From Marinobacter aromaticivorans (GTDB lineage Bacteria; Pseudomonadota; Gammaproteobacteria; Pseudomonadales; Oleiphilaceae): DNA of 64,000 bases. Under the pieces are notes generated by a model, which did not search any database, was not told the DNA's origin, and was given only the letters and a program-made list of their open reading frames with translations. A program made the translations under genes and the position numbers. Location of the stretch: the NCBI RefSeq assembly GCF_002806975.1, contig NZ_NIHD01000001.1, forward strand, positions 62,001-126,000, read 5' to 3'. The first letter of the stretch is position 1; each line of letters begins with the position of its first letter. This document shows positions 10,392 through 18,598 of the stretch, piece by piece.

Positions 10392-11117
10392 TCAGGAACC
10401 CGCAGGCCGCTGATGCCGCAACAAATGATTTTCAATCTTACGGAACACAAACACCAGGATGAACGTCAGCGCCATGTAGCAGAGCGCCACGAAAATAAAC
10501 GCTTCAAACGGCGCATAAAACCGCGAATAGATATTCCTCGCTGCTCCGGTAAGATCCACGATGGTTACCACGCTTGCAATCGCACTCGAATGCAGCATGA
10601 AAATAACCTCGTTGGAGTAGGCCTGAACTGCCCGCCGTGCGGCACTGGGCAGCACAATCCGCCGCATCCGCATAAACCAGTTCATGCCGTAAGCCTTCGC
10701 TGCTTCAATCTCACCGTGTGGCGTTGAAACAATCGCACCACGAATAATCTCCGTGGTGTAGGCGCAGGTATTCAGAGAGAAAGCCAGCAGCGCAGGGTAG
10801 AACGGCTCGCGGAAAATTTCCCACCAGAAGGTTTGCTGAATCCCGGGAATCTGCGCAATACCGTAGTAGATAATATAAAGCTGAATCAGCAGCGGCGTGC
10901 CACGGAAAAGATAGGTGTAAAGCCATACCGGGCCAGACACAAACGGATTTTTAACCGTGCGCAGAATGGCAAGCGGAACCGCAAAGGCAAGTCCTATAAC
11001 CAGGCAAAGGAATACCAGTTGAACGGTCGTAACCATCCCGTCCCAGTATTCCATGATGGTCATGGCGGTAAATATTTCGTTTTTGTTAAGCCAGGCGGCA
11101 ATAAAGTCGGGTGGCAT
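10392..11117 (-). CDS. aotM: arginine/ornithine ABC transporter permease (HisM/AotM type)
   Basis: A 241-residue inner membrane permease of the polar amino acid importer family. The N-terminal MTTVQLVFLCLVIGLAFAV helix precedes the conserved core LYTYLFRGTPLLIQLYIIYY. The cytoplasmic EAA loop that docks on the ATPase reads GEIEAAKAYGMNWFMRMRRI, followed by LP. Roughly five transmembrane segments are expected. It follows the other permease by 2 bases in the order ATPase, binding protein, permease Q, permease M. Arginine/ornithine specificity is inferred from astE next door and from similarity to the Pseudomonas aot cluster; histidine or lysine uptake is also possible. Confidence 0.88.
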   Translation of the reverse strand: MPPDFIAAWLNKNEIFTAMTIMEYWDGMVTTVQLVFLCLVIGLAFAVPLAILRTVKNPFVSGPVWLYTYLFRGTPLLIQLYIIYYGIAQIPGIQQTFWWEIFREPFYPALLAFSLNTCAYTTEIIRGAIVSTPHGEIEAAKAYGMNWFMRMRRIVLPSAARRAVQAYSNEVIFMLHSSAIASVVTIVDLTGAARNIYSRFYAPFEAFIFVALCYMALTFILVFVFRKIENHLLRHQRPAGS

Positions 11118-11119
11118 TA

Positions 11120-11824
11120 TCAGGTCTCCTGAATCACGCCGGCGTTAGCCCGTTTATCGAGCCACTTGATGAACAACTCTGAGCCTGCCGTGAGAACCAG
11201 ATACACAAACGCCACCGGAATAAAAAAGTGGAACGGCATGCGCTCCGCCTTGGCCGCTTCTTCTGCCACACGCACCATATCCGTGAGGCCAATAATGGAA
11301 ACCAGCGCTGTGGTTTTGAGCAGTACCTGCCAGTTGTTACCAATACCGGGCAGGGCATGGCGCAACATCTGCGGGATCATTACCCGGCGGAAAGTGTGCC
11401 ATTTGCTGAATCCGTAAGCCCGGGCCGCTTCAATCTGGCCGGTTTCAACGGCGAGAAAGGCCCCCCGGAAAGTTTCCGTCATGTAGGCGCCAAAAATCAG
11501 ACCAATCGTAATGACCCCGGAAATGAACGGGTTAAACTGGAAGAAAAAATCGACTTCGTAAGTCTCCCAGATATAGTCCGAGAGCATGTTCACCCCCACC
11601 TGGCCACCATAATAGAACAACAGCATCATCACCAGGTCGGGAACACCGCGAATCAGGGTGGTGTAGATGGTGGCAACGCCAACAGCTACACGGCTGTTTG
11701 ACAGCTTTGCAGCCGCACCGATCAGCCCGAGAACCAGTGCCAGGGCAAGCGACAGGAAGGCAAGTTCTATGGTGACAACTGCTCCGCTCAGCAGTTCCGG
11801 GCCATAGCCTTTCAGATCAAACAT
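11120..11824 (-). CDS. aotQ: arginine/ornithine ABC transporter permease (HisQ/AotQ type)
   Basis: A 234-residue partner permease. MFDLKGYGPELLSGAVVTIE begins the HisQ-type N-terminus. The family signature IYTTLIRGVPDLVMMLLFYYGG is followed by the EAA loop (GQIEAARAYGFSKWHTFRRV) and LPGIGNNWQVLLKTTAL. With the HisM-type partner it would form the heterodimeric channel. It lies 55 bases downstream of the binding-protein gene. Confidence 0.88.
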   Translation of the reverse strand: MFDLKGYGPELLSGAVVTIELAFLSLALALVLGLIGAAAKLSNSRVAVGVATIYTTLIRGVPDLVMMLLFYYGGQVGVNMLSDYIWETYEVDFFFQFNPFISGVITIGLIFGAYMTETFRGAFLAVETGQIEAARAYGFSKWHTFRRVMIPQMLRHALPGIGNNWQVLLKTTALVSIIGLTDMVRVAEEAAKAERMPFHFFIPVAFVYLVLTAGSELFIKWLDKRANAGVIQET

Positions 11825-11879
11825 GGGAGTGTCCGGTAGTCAGGGGCAGCCGAAAGGCTACCCCCTAAGGCTGGTATTA

Positions 11880-12632
11880 TCAGACCTTTACGTCGTAAGC
11901 GAAGTATTTTTTCATGATGGCGTCGTAGGTGCCATCTTCCTTGAGCTTGCGCAGGGCAGCGTTCACCTCTTCGGCAATGTCCTTGTCACGCTTGCGCATG
12001 GCAACACCTACGCCTTCGCCCAGCTTAACGGGCTCGCCGACTTCCTTGAAGCCGTCCTTGGTCAGAACGGTCTGCTCGCCGACCGGGTAATCGACAAACA
12101 CCACATCCAGACGCTGGCCTTCCAGATCCAGAACCATGTCATCTGCGGTGGTGTAACGCTTGATGGTTACTACACCGCTCATCTCCTCGGTCACATAGGT
12201 ATCCATGGTAGTGCCGCGCTGAACACCTACGGTTTTACCTTTCATGGAATCCATGTCGGTCACGTCGGCATTGAAACTTTCGGGGCCAAACCATCCGCCG
12301 GGTGTGTTGTAGTAGGGTTCAGAGAACAGCACCCGCTCCGCCCGCTCCGGGGTGATCGACATGGAAGACATGATCAGATCGAACTTGCGTGCCAGCAGGC
12401 CAGGAATCATACCGTCCCATGCCTGGATCACAAACTCGCAGTCTGCCTTCATTTCTTCACACATGGCAGCGGCCAGATCCACTTCAAAACCGGTCAGCTC
12501 ACCATTTTCATCTTTGTATTCAAACGGCTCATAAGGTACGTCGAACGCAATGCGCAGGTCACGACCTTCTGCCTGGACGCCACCGGCAAACATGGCCAGG
12601 GCGCAACTTGCTGCAATCATCAGTTTTTTCAT
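11880..12632 (-). CDS. aotJ: arginine/ornithine periplasmic binding protein
   Basis: A 250-residue solute-binding protein of the extracellular family 3 (type II periplasmic fold). The signal peptide is MKKLMIAASCALAMFAGG, cut after VQA. The mature start EGRDLRIAFDVPYEPFEYKD and the motif GELTGFEVDLAAAMCEEMKA are typical of amino acid binders. SMSITPERAERVLFSEPYY is the usual ligand-lobe motif. It captures substrate in the periplasm for the two permeases downstream. An 85-base gap after the ATPase gene contains a 13-base palindrome. Confidence 0.9.
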   Translation of the reverse strand: MKKLMIAASCALAMFAGGVQAEGRDLRIAFDVPYEPFEYKDENGELTGFEVDLAAAMCEEMKADCEFVIQAWDGMIPGLLARKFDLIMSSMSITPERAERVLFSEPYYNTPGGWFGPESFNADVTDMDSMKGKTVGVQRGTTMDTYVTEEMSGVVTIKRYTTADDMVLDLEGQRLDVVFVDYPVGEQTVLTKDGFKEVGEPVKLGEGVGVAMRKRDKDIAEEVNAALRKLKEDGTYDAIMKKYFAYDVKV

Positions 12633-12675
12633 GTGTCACTTCTCCAGTGGATTGCCTTTAGGCTTTATTTTTTTG

Positions 12676-12688
12676 TGGAAATTTTCCA
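12676..12688. promoter_or_regulatory. short palindrome in aotP-aotJ gap
   Basis: TGGAAATTTTCCA is a 13-base palindrome in the 85-base gap between the ATPase and binding-protein genes. It is either a weak mRNA hairpin or an operator. The run of eight T on the plus strand at 12667-12674 becomes A in the transcript, so it is not a terminator for this operon. Confidence 0.3.
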
Positions 12689-12717
12689 TCCAACAATGGT
12701 TACGATAGCACTGCATA

Positions 12718-13488
12718 TCAAAACTTGGGAGCCAGGAACTGTCTCATGCGTTCCGAGTCCGGGTGGTTAAACACTTTCTCGGGTGTTCCCTGTTCCTCGA
12801 TAACACCCTGGTGCAAAAACAGCACCTGGGTCGACACATCCCTGGCAAACGCCATTTCGTGAGTCACTACGATCATGGTGCGGCCTTCCTCGGCCAGGCT
12901 TTGCATAACCCTCAGCACTTCTCCCACCAGTTCCGGATCCAGCGCCGAGGTTGGCTCATCAAACAGCATGACTTCCGGTTCCATGGCCAGCGCCCGGGCT
13001 ATGGCCGCACGCTGTTGCTGGCCGCCGGACATCTGCGCCGGATAATAATCCTTGCGCTCATAAATGCCGACTTTATTCAGGTAGGCTTCGGCGCGTTCAA
13101 TCGCTTCTTTTTTGGGAACCTTGAGAACGTTGATGGGCGCTTCGGTAATGTTCTCCAGCACCGTCATGTGTGACCAGAGATTAAAGCTCTGGAAGACCAT
13201 GGACAACTTGGCGCGAATCAGCTCTACCTGTTTGTTGTCAGCGGGAATCCGTTCGCCCTTGCGGTTGTGGGTAAACCGTATCGGATCGCCGTGCACAATA
13301 ATGTCACCGGAGGTAGGAGTTTCCAGCAGATTGATGCAGCGCAGGAAGGTGCTTTTGCCGGAGCCGGAACTGCCGATCAGGGAAACCACGTCCCCTTTGC
13401 GGGTCTCCAGTGAAATGCCTTTGAGCACTTCAAGCTCGGCAAAGGTTTTGTGTATATCCCTGCAGATCAAAGGTGCTTGGTCCGCCAT
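12718..13488 (-). CDS. aotP: arginine/ornithine ABC transporter ATP-binding protein
   Basis: A 256-residue ATPase energising the importer. It has Walker [10 protein letters not shown] at about 37-45, Q-loop [14 protein letters not shown], signature [16 protein letters not shown], Walker [15 protein letters not shown] and the switch His in VVTHEM. A short insert around [15 protein letters not shown] is typical of the HisP/AotP branch. It is first in its operon, with about 140 bases of leader and the regulator gene beyond it on the same strand. Confidence 0.93.
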   Translation of the reverse strand: MADQAPLICRDIHKTFAELEVLKGISLETRKGDVVSLIGSSGSGKSTFLRCINLLETPTSGDIIVHGDPIRFTHNRKGERIPADNKQVELIRAKLSMVFQSFNLWSHMTVLENITEAPINVLKVPKKEAIERAEAYLNKVGIYERKDYYPAQMSGGQQQRAAIARALAMEPEVMLFDEPTSALDPELVGEVLRVMQSLAEEGRTMIVVTHEMAFARDVSTQVLFLHQGVIEEQGTPEKVFNHPDSERMRQFLAPKF

Positions 13489-13555
13489 GGGGGGCTCCTG
13501 CGGCTGTTAATCAAAGGCGCTTGTTTTACGGACTGTGGAGGTGGAAATCAATACC

Positions 13556-13588
13556 TTTTACACACAGTTTTCCGGCTTTTCAGCGACT
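13556..13588 (-). promoter_or_regulatory. possible ArgR half-sites upstream of aotP
   Basis: On the minus strand AGTCGCTGAAAA (13577-13588) and TGTGTGTAAAA (13556-13566) begin 22 bases apart and resemble the Pseudomonas ArgR half-site TGTCGCNNNAA. ArgR activates aot and aru operons in P. aeruginosa. The matches are imperfect (5 of 6 and 5 of 6 in the core) and no argR gene is in the window, so this is only suggestive. Confidence 0.25.
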
Positions 13589-13631
13589 TATTGTGGCGTA
13601 ATGAGTGTTCAATGCAAGCATTTTGCAGCTT

Positions 13632-14390
13632 TCAGCCCTGGTTGCCAGGGTGGCTGTCTGATGTGTCCCGTTCTACCGGAATACGGATCAGCGTACCGCC
13701 CTGGTTTTCCATGTCGCGCATGGTCCTGCTGACAAAGCGCACATGGGCGGTGGCAACCTTCTGGGCCGTGGCTGGTTTGCCGGCAAGAATAGCGTCATAG
13801 AGCTGGCGATGCTGCTGGACAATCTTTTTCCGCATCTCGGCCCGTGGGTTAAGGTTGGCAACCGATGCCTGAACGGTCATCAGCATCATGTTTTTAAGGC
13901 TGTTGAGAACGTGAACCAGAATAGGATTGTGCGACGCCTCCACAATGGCTTGATGAAAGCCGTGATCCGGCCGGGCGTTGCTCAGTGGGTCTGTTGCTTC
14001 CAGTGCGCGGAAGGCTTTGGTTATTCTGTGGAGGTCTGCGCCGGTTGCTCGCTGGGCTGCCAGGAATGCAGCCTGTCCTTCCAGTTGCTCACGAACTTCC
14101 AGCAGATCGTACAGCGTTCTGGAGTGGCCTTCGAACAGGTGCATCAGCGGGCCCTGTTCGCTCAGATCGCCGGACCCGGGCACCATGGAGGAAACAAACG
14201 AGCCCTTGCCATGGCGGGTTTCAATAACGCCACGCCCTTGTAATTCGTGAAGCGCTTCCCGGATAACCGAGCGCGACACCCGCAGGCGTTCAGCAAGCTG
14301 TCGCTCCGAGGGTATTTTTTGTTCCGGCGCCAGCCCTCCGTCGAGAATCAGTCGCTCCAGCCGATAGGAAATTTCCTGTGCAATAGCCAT
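13632..14390 (-). CDS. FadR/GntR family regulator of the TRAP-glc genes (GlcC-like)
   Basis: A 252-residue regulator. Residues 1-70 are the GntR winged helix (QKIPSERQLAERLRVSRSVI, then REALHELQGRGVIETRHGKG). The C-terminal helical FCD domain binds the effector, probably with a metal (His in DHGFHQAIVEASHNPI). I take the ATG at 14388-14390 because GlcC, PdhR and LldR start about this far before the wing. The longer start at 14435 lacks a ribosome site and would make the operator at 14409-14423 coding. It is divergent from the TRAP and glycolate oxidase genes, which suggests a GlcC- or LldR-like role responding to glycolate or another 2-hydroxy acid. Confidence 0.85.
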   Translation of the reverse strand: MAIAQEISYRLERLILDGGLAPEQKIPSERQLAERLRVSRSVIREALHELQGRGVIETRHGKGSFVSSMVPGSGDLSEQGPLMHLFEGHSRTLYDLLEVREQLEGQAAFLAAQRATGADLHRITKAFRALEATDPLSNARPDHGFHQAIVEASHNPILVHVLNSLKNMMLMTVQASVANLNPRAEMRKKIVQQHRQLYDAILAGKPATAQKVATAHVRFVSRTMRDMENQGGTLIRIPVERDTSDSHPGNQG

Positions 14391-14408
14391 CAGGTTGCCC
14401 GTATGCCA

Positions 14409-14423
14409 ACTGGTCAGACCAGT
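14409..14423. promoter_or_regulatory. GntR-type operator 1 (regulator side)
   Basis: ACTGGTCAGACCAGT is a perfect palindrome around a central base and matches the FadR-subfamily core TGGTCNGACCA. It lies 19 bases before the preferred regulator start, where it would give autoregulation. A near-identical copy lies at 14526-14540. Confidence 0.7.
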
Positions 14424-14525
14424 GGACCCTGTCATTGTTGTTATGTGTTCTTGGCTTCAAATACCGTGCAAGCCCTATGAATATGGCTGATTCGGCGGCA
14501 TTCGTCCATTTTCCCGAATTCAAAA

Positions 14526-14540
14526 ACTGGTCTGACCAGT
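14526..14540. promoter_or_regulatory. GntR-type operator 2 (TRAP-glc side)
   Basis: ACTGGTCTGACCAGT differs from operator 1 only at the central base. It is 117 bases away centre to centre and 112 bases before the dctP-type start codon. The pair fits one regulator dimer per divergent promoter, with looping possible. Binding by the neighbouring GlcC-like protein is inferred. I see no convincing -35/-10 pair beside it. Confidence 0.7.
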
Positions 14541-14651
14541 GCCCTCACTGCTGGACTAAACACGGGCCGCCTACGAATATTCCCCTGATACCGGGCATTA
14601 TGCCGGTGTTGCTTTGACCACTATAAAAACAAGTTCAACGGAGAAGCTTCA

Positions 14652-15788
14652 ATGAAACCCAGCAAGACCACCCCAGATCATTGCGAAGCCGGCGTAAGCT
14701 TGCTGCGCAGACGCTTTCTCAAAACCGCCGCTCTTGGTGCAGCCTTTACGGGCGCGCTGCTGATGGGTTCAGGCCAGGCTTATGCTGCAACCACCTGGAA
14801 GATCCAGTCGGTTTGGGATGCCGGTACCGTAGGGTATGACCTGTTTGAAGAATGGTGCGAGAGCATCGAGGAAAAAAGCGGCGGTGAACTCATTTTCAAG
14901 CCGTTCCCCGCCAAAGCTGTGGCAGCCGACAACAACGCATTGTTTGAAGCCGTGCGCAACGGTGTGTTGCAGGGCATGAATCCGTTCACGCTTTACTGGT
15001 CGGGCAAGATCCCGGCTTCGGTATTCCTGTCTTCTTACCCCGCGGGCCCGGATCAACCACACCAGTGGGATACCATGTTCTATTCCCTGGGAATGCTTGA
15101 GAAAACCCGGGAGATCTATAAAAAATACGGCCTGTTTTATGTGGGCCCCATCCAGCATGACTCCAACATTATCCACTCCAAAAAGCCGGTTAACAGCCTG
15201 AATGACCTGAAAGGCATGAAGATCCGGGTTCCGGGTGGAATGGTTGCGGAAGTGTTCCAGCAGTTTGGTGTGTCGACTGTAAGCTTGCCGGGCTCCGATA
15301 TTTTCCCGGCTCTGGAAAAAGGCACCATTGATGCGGCTGACTATGTTGGCCCTGCGGTGAACTATGAACTGGGTTTCTCGCAGGTTACCGACTACATCAT
15401 GTTCGGGCCTCCCGGCGTCATGTCCATCTATCAGCCGGTGGACCTGATGGACCTGACCGTCAACCTGAGGAACTGGAACAACCTGGATCCGAAACTGCAG
15501 AAGCTGGTGGAAGATGAAGTCCGTAATTACTCCCAGATTCACTATCTCACCATTCAGAAGCGCAACATTGAAGCCATGAAGAAGTTCAGGGCCGACGGAG
15601 ATACCGTGACCCGGCTTAGCCAGGCTGACCTTGCAGAATTCCGCCGTGCAGCGATTCCCATCTGGTACAAATGGGCCAACAAGGACGAGGATGCACGCGC
15701 AATTTTCGACATGCAGCTTGAGTACATGATGAACGACACCGTTGGTTATGTGAGCGAGTCTGATCTGGAAGGCGTCGAGGGCAAGTAG
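14652..15788 (+). CDS. TRAP transporter substrate-binding protein (DctP family)
   Basis: A 378-residue periplasmic receptor for an Na+-dependent TRAP importer. The N-terminus carries a twin-arginine signal (SLLRRRFLKTAALGAAF...AYA), so export in folded form by Tat is likely. The mature part begins TTWKIQSVWDAGTVGY. The carboxylate-contacting region GMKIRVPGGMVAEVFQQFGV carries the conserved Arg, and the long connecting helix follows. The sequence style resembles 2-oxo/2-hydroxy acid receptors such as TakP. With glcDEF downstream, glycolate or lactate is the likely ligand, but this is inference. An attenuator-like hairpin separates it from the membrane subunits. Confidence 0.87.
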   Translation: MKPSKTTPDHCEAGVSLLRRRFLKTAALGAAFTGALLMGSGQAYAATTWKIQSVWDAGTVGYDLFEEWCESIEEKSGGELIFKPFPAKAVAADNNALFEAVRNGVLQGMNPFTLYWSGKIPASVFLSSYPAGPDQPHQWDTMFYSLGMLEKTREIYKKYGLFYVGPIQHDSNIIHSKKPVNSLNDLKGMKIRVPGGMVAEVFQQFGVSTVSLPGSDIFPALEKGTIDAADYVGPAVNYELGFSQVTDYIMFGPPGVMSIYQPVDLMDLTVNLRNWNNLDPKLQKLVEDEVRNYSQIHYLTIQKRNIEAMKKFRADGDTVTRLSQADLAEFRRAAIPIWYKWANKDEDARAIFDMQLEYMMNDTVGYVSESDLEGVEGK

Positions 15789-15821
15789 GCCTGCGTTATC
15801 TGAAAACAATAAAAACATAGT

Positions 15822-15874
15822 GGGGGAGGGCAGGGCAGCTCCGGAAAAGAGGAGTTCCTCCTTCCCCGTTTTTT
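15822..15874 (+). terminator. intra-operon attenuator/terminator between TRAP receptor and membrane genes
   Basis: GGGGGAGG (15822-15829) can pair with CCTTCCCC (15860-15867) with one bulge. A competing inner hairpin GGAG-TTC-CTCC is at 15851-15861. Six T residues follow (15869-15874). Partial termination here would make receptor in excess over permease, as is common in binding-protein operons. Confidence 0.5.
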
Positions 15875-15892
15875 GGCTGAGGTAGTAACAAC

Positions 15893-16597
15893 ATGTCTGA
15901 TCTGGAAGGCTTCGGATTTGTAATGCCGCACTGGTTGTACTGGGGCTGGCTGGCGGTGATGCCGCTGATCATGATGGCTTGGCACAGGTGGTCCCGCGCC
16001 CGGGGCGGCGAGCCCGCTGACCCTGGCATGACGCCGGGTGAACTGCAGGCAGAAGAAGACGATCCTTTGATTTACCTGAGTTTCGAAGGCAACTGGTTCA
16101 CCCGCCTGATTGACTGGACCAGCGAGAAGTCCGGTGAATTTGTGGCCTTCTGGACCGTCAATGCGGTGGTTTTCTATTTTTTCGAAGTGATCATGCGTTA
16201 CCTGTTCAACCAGCCGACTGTGTGGGTGCATGAGGCCAGTTTCCTGCTGCTGGGAATGCAATACCTGCTGGCGGGTGCGTTTGCAATGCTGCATGGTGCC
16301 CACGTGCGCGTGGATGTGGTTTATAACCTGCTGCCGGTGCGTGGCCGGATCGGCATGGATATTTTCACCTCGATGTTTTTCTTCGTGTTTGCGCTGGTGC
16401 TGATGGTCACGTCCTGGACCTTTTTCGAGAACTCCTACGCCATGAATGAAACCACCGTTGAGACCTGGGGCATCCAGTACTGGCCGGTTAAAGGCATGAT
16501 GATGCTCGGTTCTACGCTGCTGCTGCTTGCAGGCATCTCCAAGTTCATCAAGGACATTGTTCTGTTTGTCCGTCTCGGCCAGGAGCGTGTTGCATGA
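15893..16597 (+). CDS. TRAP transporter small membrane subunit (DctQ family)
   Basis: A 234-residue inner membrane protein. It has an unusual extra N-terminal helix (WLYWGWLAVMPLIMMAW) and an acidic linker (EEDDPLIY). The usual four DctQ helices follow, with WVHEASFLLLGMQYLLAGAF and the conserved HGAHVRVDVVY loop. It pairs with the large subunit, whose ATG overlaps its stop. The first codons after ATG repeat 15 bases from the end of the receptor gene (15759-15773), so both proteins carry SDLEG at the junction. Usual DctQ length is about 160-190; the extension explains the difference. Confidence 0.87.
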   Translation: MSDLEGFGFVMPHWLYWGWLAVMPLIMMAWHRWSRARGGEPADPGMTPGELQAEEDDPLIYLSFEGNWFTRLIDWTSEKSGEFVAFWTVNAVVFYFFEVIMRYLFNQPTVWVHEASFLLLGMQYLLAGAFAMLHGAHVRVDVVYNLLPVRGRIGMDIFTSMFFFVFALVLMVTSWTFFENSYAMNETTVETWGIQYWPVKGMMMLGSTLLLLAGISKFIKDIVLFVRLGQERVA

Positions 16598-18129
16598 CTA
16601 CCAGCACAACGACTGCTTCAGGCCCGAGCCTGTCGGGCAAGCTCGGCACCTGGCTGATGATAGTGGCCACCGTAGGGTTCGCTTTTATCATCTGTGTCGA
16701 GATGATCAATATCCTGTTCTACGATCCGTTCAGCGATGAGAAATTCCTGTTCAAGTTCGCCGGCAGCCTTGCCAGTGTTGAAATTGGCCCGCTGACGTAC
16801 CTGATGTTTGGCTCGCTTTTTGTGGCTCTGATGATGGGATTACCGCTGGCCTTCGTAACCGGGGGGCTCGGGGTACTGTTCGTTTATCTGGTGGGCGATT
16901 CAATGATGTTGAACATCGTGCCCAGCCGGATATTCCCGATGATGACCAACTCCGATCTGGCGGCGATTCCCCTGTTCATTTTCATGGCGTCCATGCTGGA
17001 GCGTGCCGGGCTGATCGAGGAAATGTTCAGTGTGGTCTACAAATGGATGGGTGGGCTTAGCGGCGGCCTGGCGACCGCAACCATACTGGCCTCCACACTT
17101 CTGGCGGCCATGGTCGGGGTTATCGGCGCCGCGGTGGTAACCATGGGCATTATTGCGCTTCCGGCAATGTTAAAGCGGGGTTACGACCATAAAATCGCTA
17201 TTGGCTCCATTATGGCGGGTGGCACACTGGGCATTCTGATTCCGCCCTCTATCCTGGCCATTCTGTATGCAGTGGTGGCACAGCAGTCGGTGGGAGAGCT
17301 TTATCTGGGCTCGGTCATTCCGGGGCTGATGCTCTCCGGCATGTATATCGCCTATGTTCTGATTCGTAGCTGGCTGAACCCGAGTCTCGGGCCTCCCGTT
17401 CCGGTTGAAGAGCGCATTTCCCTGCGGGAAAAACTGCTCTTGCTCCGTGGCCTTATTGCGCCCCTGATTCTTGTGGCCCTGGTTCTCGGCCTGCTGTTCG
17501 GCGGCATAGCAACACCGGTTGAAGCCGCGGGTATCGGTTCGTTTGGTGCCATTGTAGTCGCCATGATGCACGGTAAATTCAACATAAGTGGTCTGCGTGA
17601 AGCCTCAATAACCACGGCCAAAGCTTCTGCCATGGTGTTGTGGATCATGTTTGGCGCCTCGGTGTTTGTCGGATTCTATATTCTTCAGGGTGGCCAGCAG
17701 TTTGTAACGGACTCCATTCTCAGCACAGGCATGTCCTCTTACGGCATCCTGTTTCTGTTGATGGGGCTGCTGATCGTGCTGGGCATGTTCCTGGACTGGG
17801 TTGGTATCCTTCTTCTTGCGGTTCCAATCTTTATTCCGATCGTGAAGGCCCTGACGTTTGAGGGGCTGTTCGGCTTGCCATCGGTAGAGGGGGATGATGT
17901 AGTGCTCTGGTTCGGAGTGCTGTACCTGGTCAACATGCAGATGTCTTTTCTCAGCCCACCCTTCGGTTATGCACTGTTTTACATACGCGGCGTGTGCCCG
18001 CCGGAAATATCCATGGGCACTATTTTCAAGTCTTCCCTGGTGTTCCTCGCCATTCAGGCCCTTGGTCTGATGGTATGCATCGCTATTCCGGGTGTTGTGA
18101 CATGGCTGCCAGGGCTGGTTTACGGCTGA
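16594..18129 (+). CDS. TRAP transporter large membrane subunit (DctM family)
   Basis: A 511-residue sodium-coupled permease of the ion transporter superfamily, with about 12-13 transmembrane segments. Family motifs include AIPLFIFMASMLERAGLIEE, GVIGAAVVTMGIIALPAML, GGTLGILIPPSILAILYAVV and a C-terminal MSFLSPPFGYALFYIRGV. It overlaps dctQ by 4 bases and precedes glcG by 19 bases, indicating one transcript from receptor to oxidase. Confidence 0.92.
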   Translation: MTTSTTTASGPSLSGKLGTWLMIVATVGFAFIICVEMINILFYDPFSDEKFLFKFAGSLASVEIGPLTYLMFGSLFVALMMGLPLAFVTGGLGVLFVYLVGDSMMLNIVPSRIFPMMTNSDLAAIPLFIFMASMLERAGLIEEMFSVVYKWMGGLSGGLATATILASTLLAAMVGVIGAAVVTMGIIALPAMLKRGYDHKIAIGSIMAGGTLGILIPPSILAILYAVVAQQSVGELYLGSVIPGLMLSGMYIAYVLIRSWLNPSLGPPVPVEERISLREKLLLLRGLIAPLILVALVLGLLFGGIATPVEAAGIGSFGAIVVAMMHGKFNISGLREASITTAKASAMVLWIMFGASVFVGFYILQGGQQFVTDSILSTGMSSYGILFLLMGLLIVLGMFLDWVGILLLAVPIFIPIVKALTFEGLFGLPSVEGDDVVLWFGVLYLVNMQMSFLSPPFGYALFYIRGVCPPEISMGTIFKSSLVFLAIQALGLMVCIAIPGVVTWLPGLVYG

Positions 18130-18148
18130 TTCTGTGGAGGTGAGTAAT

Positions 18149-18574
18149 ATGTTAACGATTAACAGGCTGGACCTGTCCGAGGCTCGACTGCTGATTGCCG
18201 GCGCGGCTGAAAAGGCCAGGGAAATCGGCGTACCCATGTGCATTGCCATTGTGGACGAATCCGGCAACCTGATTGCATTCGAGCGCATGGACGGAGGCAA
18301 GACCAGCAGTGTTACGATTGCCCAGGACAAAGCCTTCACAGCCGCCGCGGCCAAAAAAGCCACTCACGAATACAATGCGGTAAACGTGCCGGGCAGCCTG
18401 GCGTTTGGTATTCATACCGAAGTGGGCGGGCGGATAAGTTCGGTTGGCGGTGGTTTGCCGGTAATAGTCGATGGTGAGGTAGTAGGCGGCATCGGGCTGA
18501 GTTCCGGCACGCCACAACAGGATATGGATTGTGCTCAGGCGGGGATCGACTACTTCGAAACCCGGCGTGGTTGA
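18149..18574 (+). CDS. glcG: GlcG/HbpS family protein
   Basis: A 141-residue protein of the DUF336 (GlcG/HbpS) family, named for the glc operon but of uncertain function; some members bind haem or are sensor accessories. Visible features are LSEARLLIAGAAEKAREIGV, PMCIAIVDESGNLIAFERMD, and a C-terminal GGGLPVIVDGEVVGGIGLSSG. The ATG at 18149 is preceded by GGAGGTG at the correct distance; an in-frame GTG at 18134 lies before that site and is less likely. E. coli glcG lies after glcF, whereas here it precedes glcD. Confidence 0.88.
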   Translation: MLTINRLDLSEARLLIAGAAEKAREIGVPMCIAIVDESGNLIAFERMDGGKTSSVTIAQDKAFTAAAAKKATHEYNAVNVPGSLAFGIHTEVGGRISSVGGGLPVIVDGEVVGGIGLSSGTPQQDMDCAQAGIDYFETRRG

Positions 18575-18598
18575 GACGCACAGGTTGAGGGAGACCTT

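Noticed and set aside
11228-12770. Plus-strand open frames opposite the ABC importer
   Set aside because: They mirror motif-complete permease and binding-protein genes on the minus strand.
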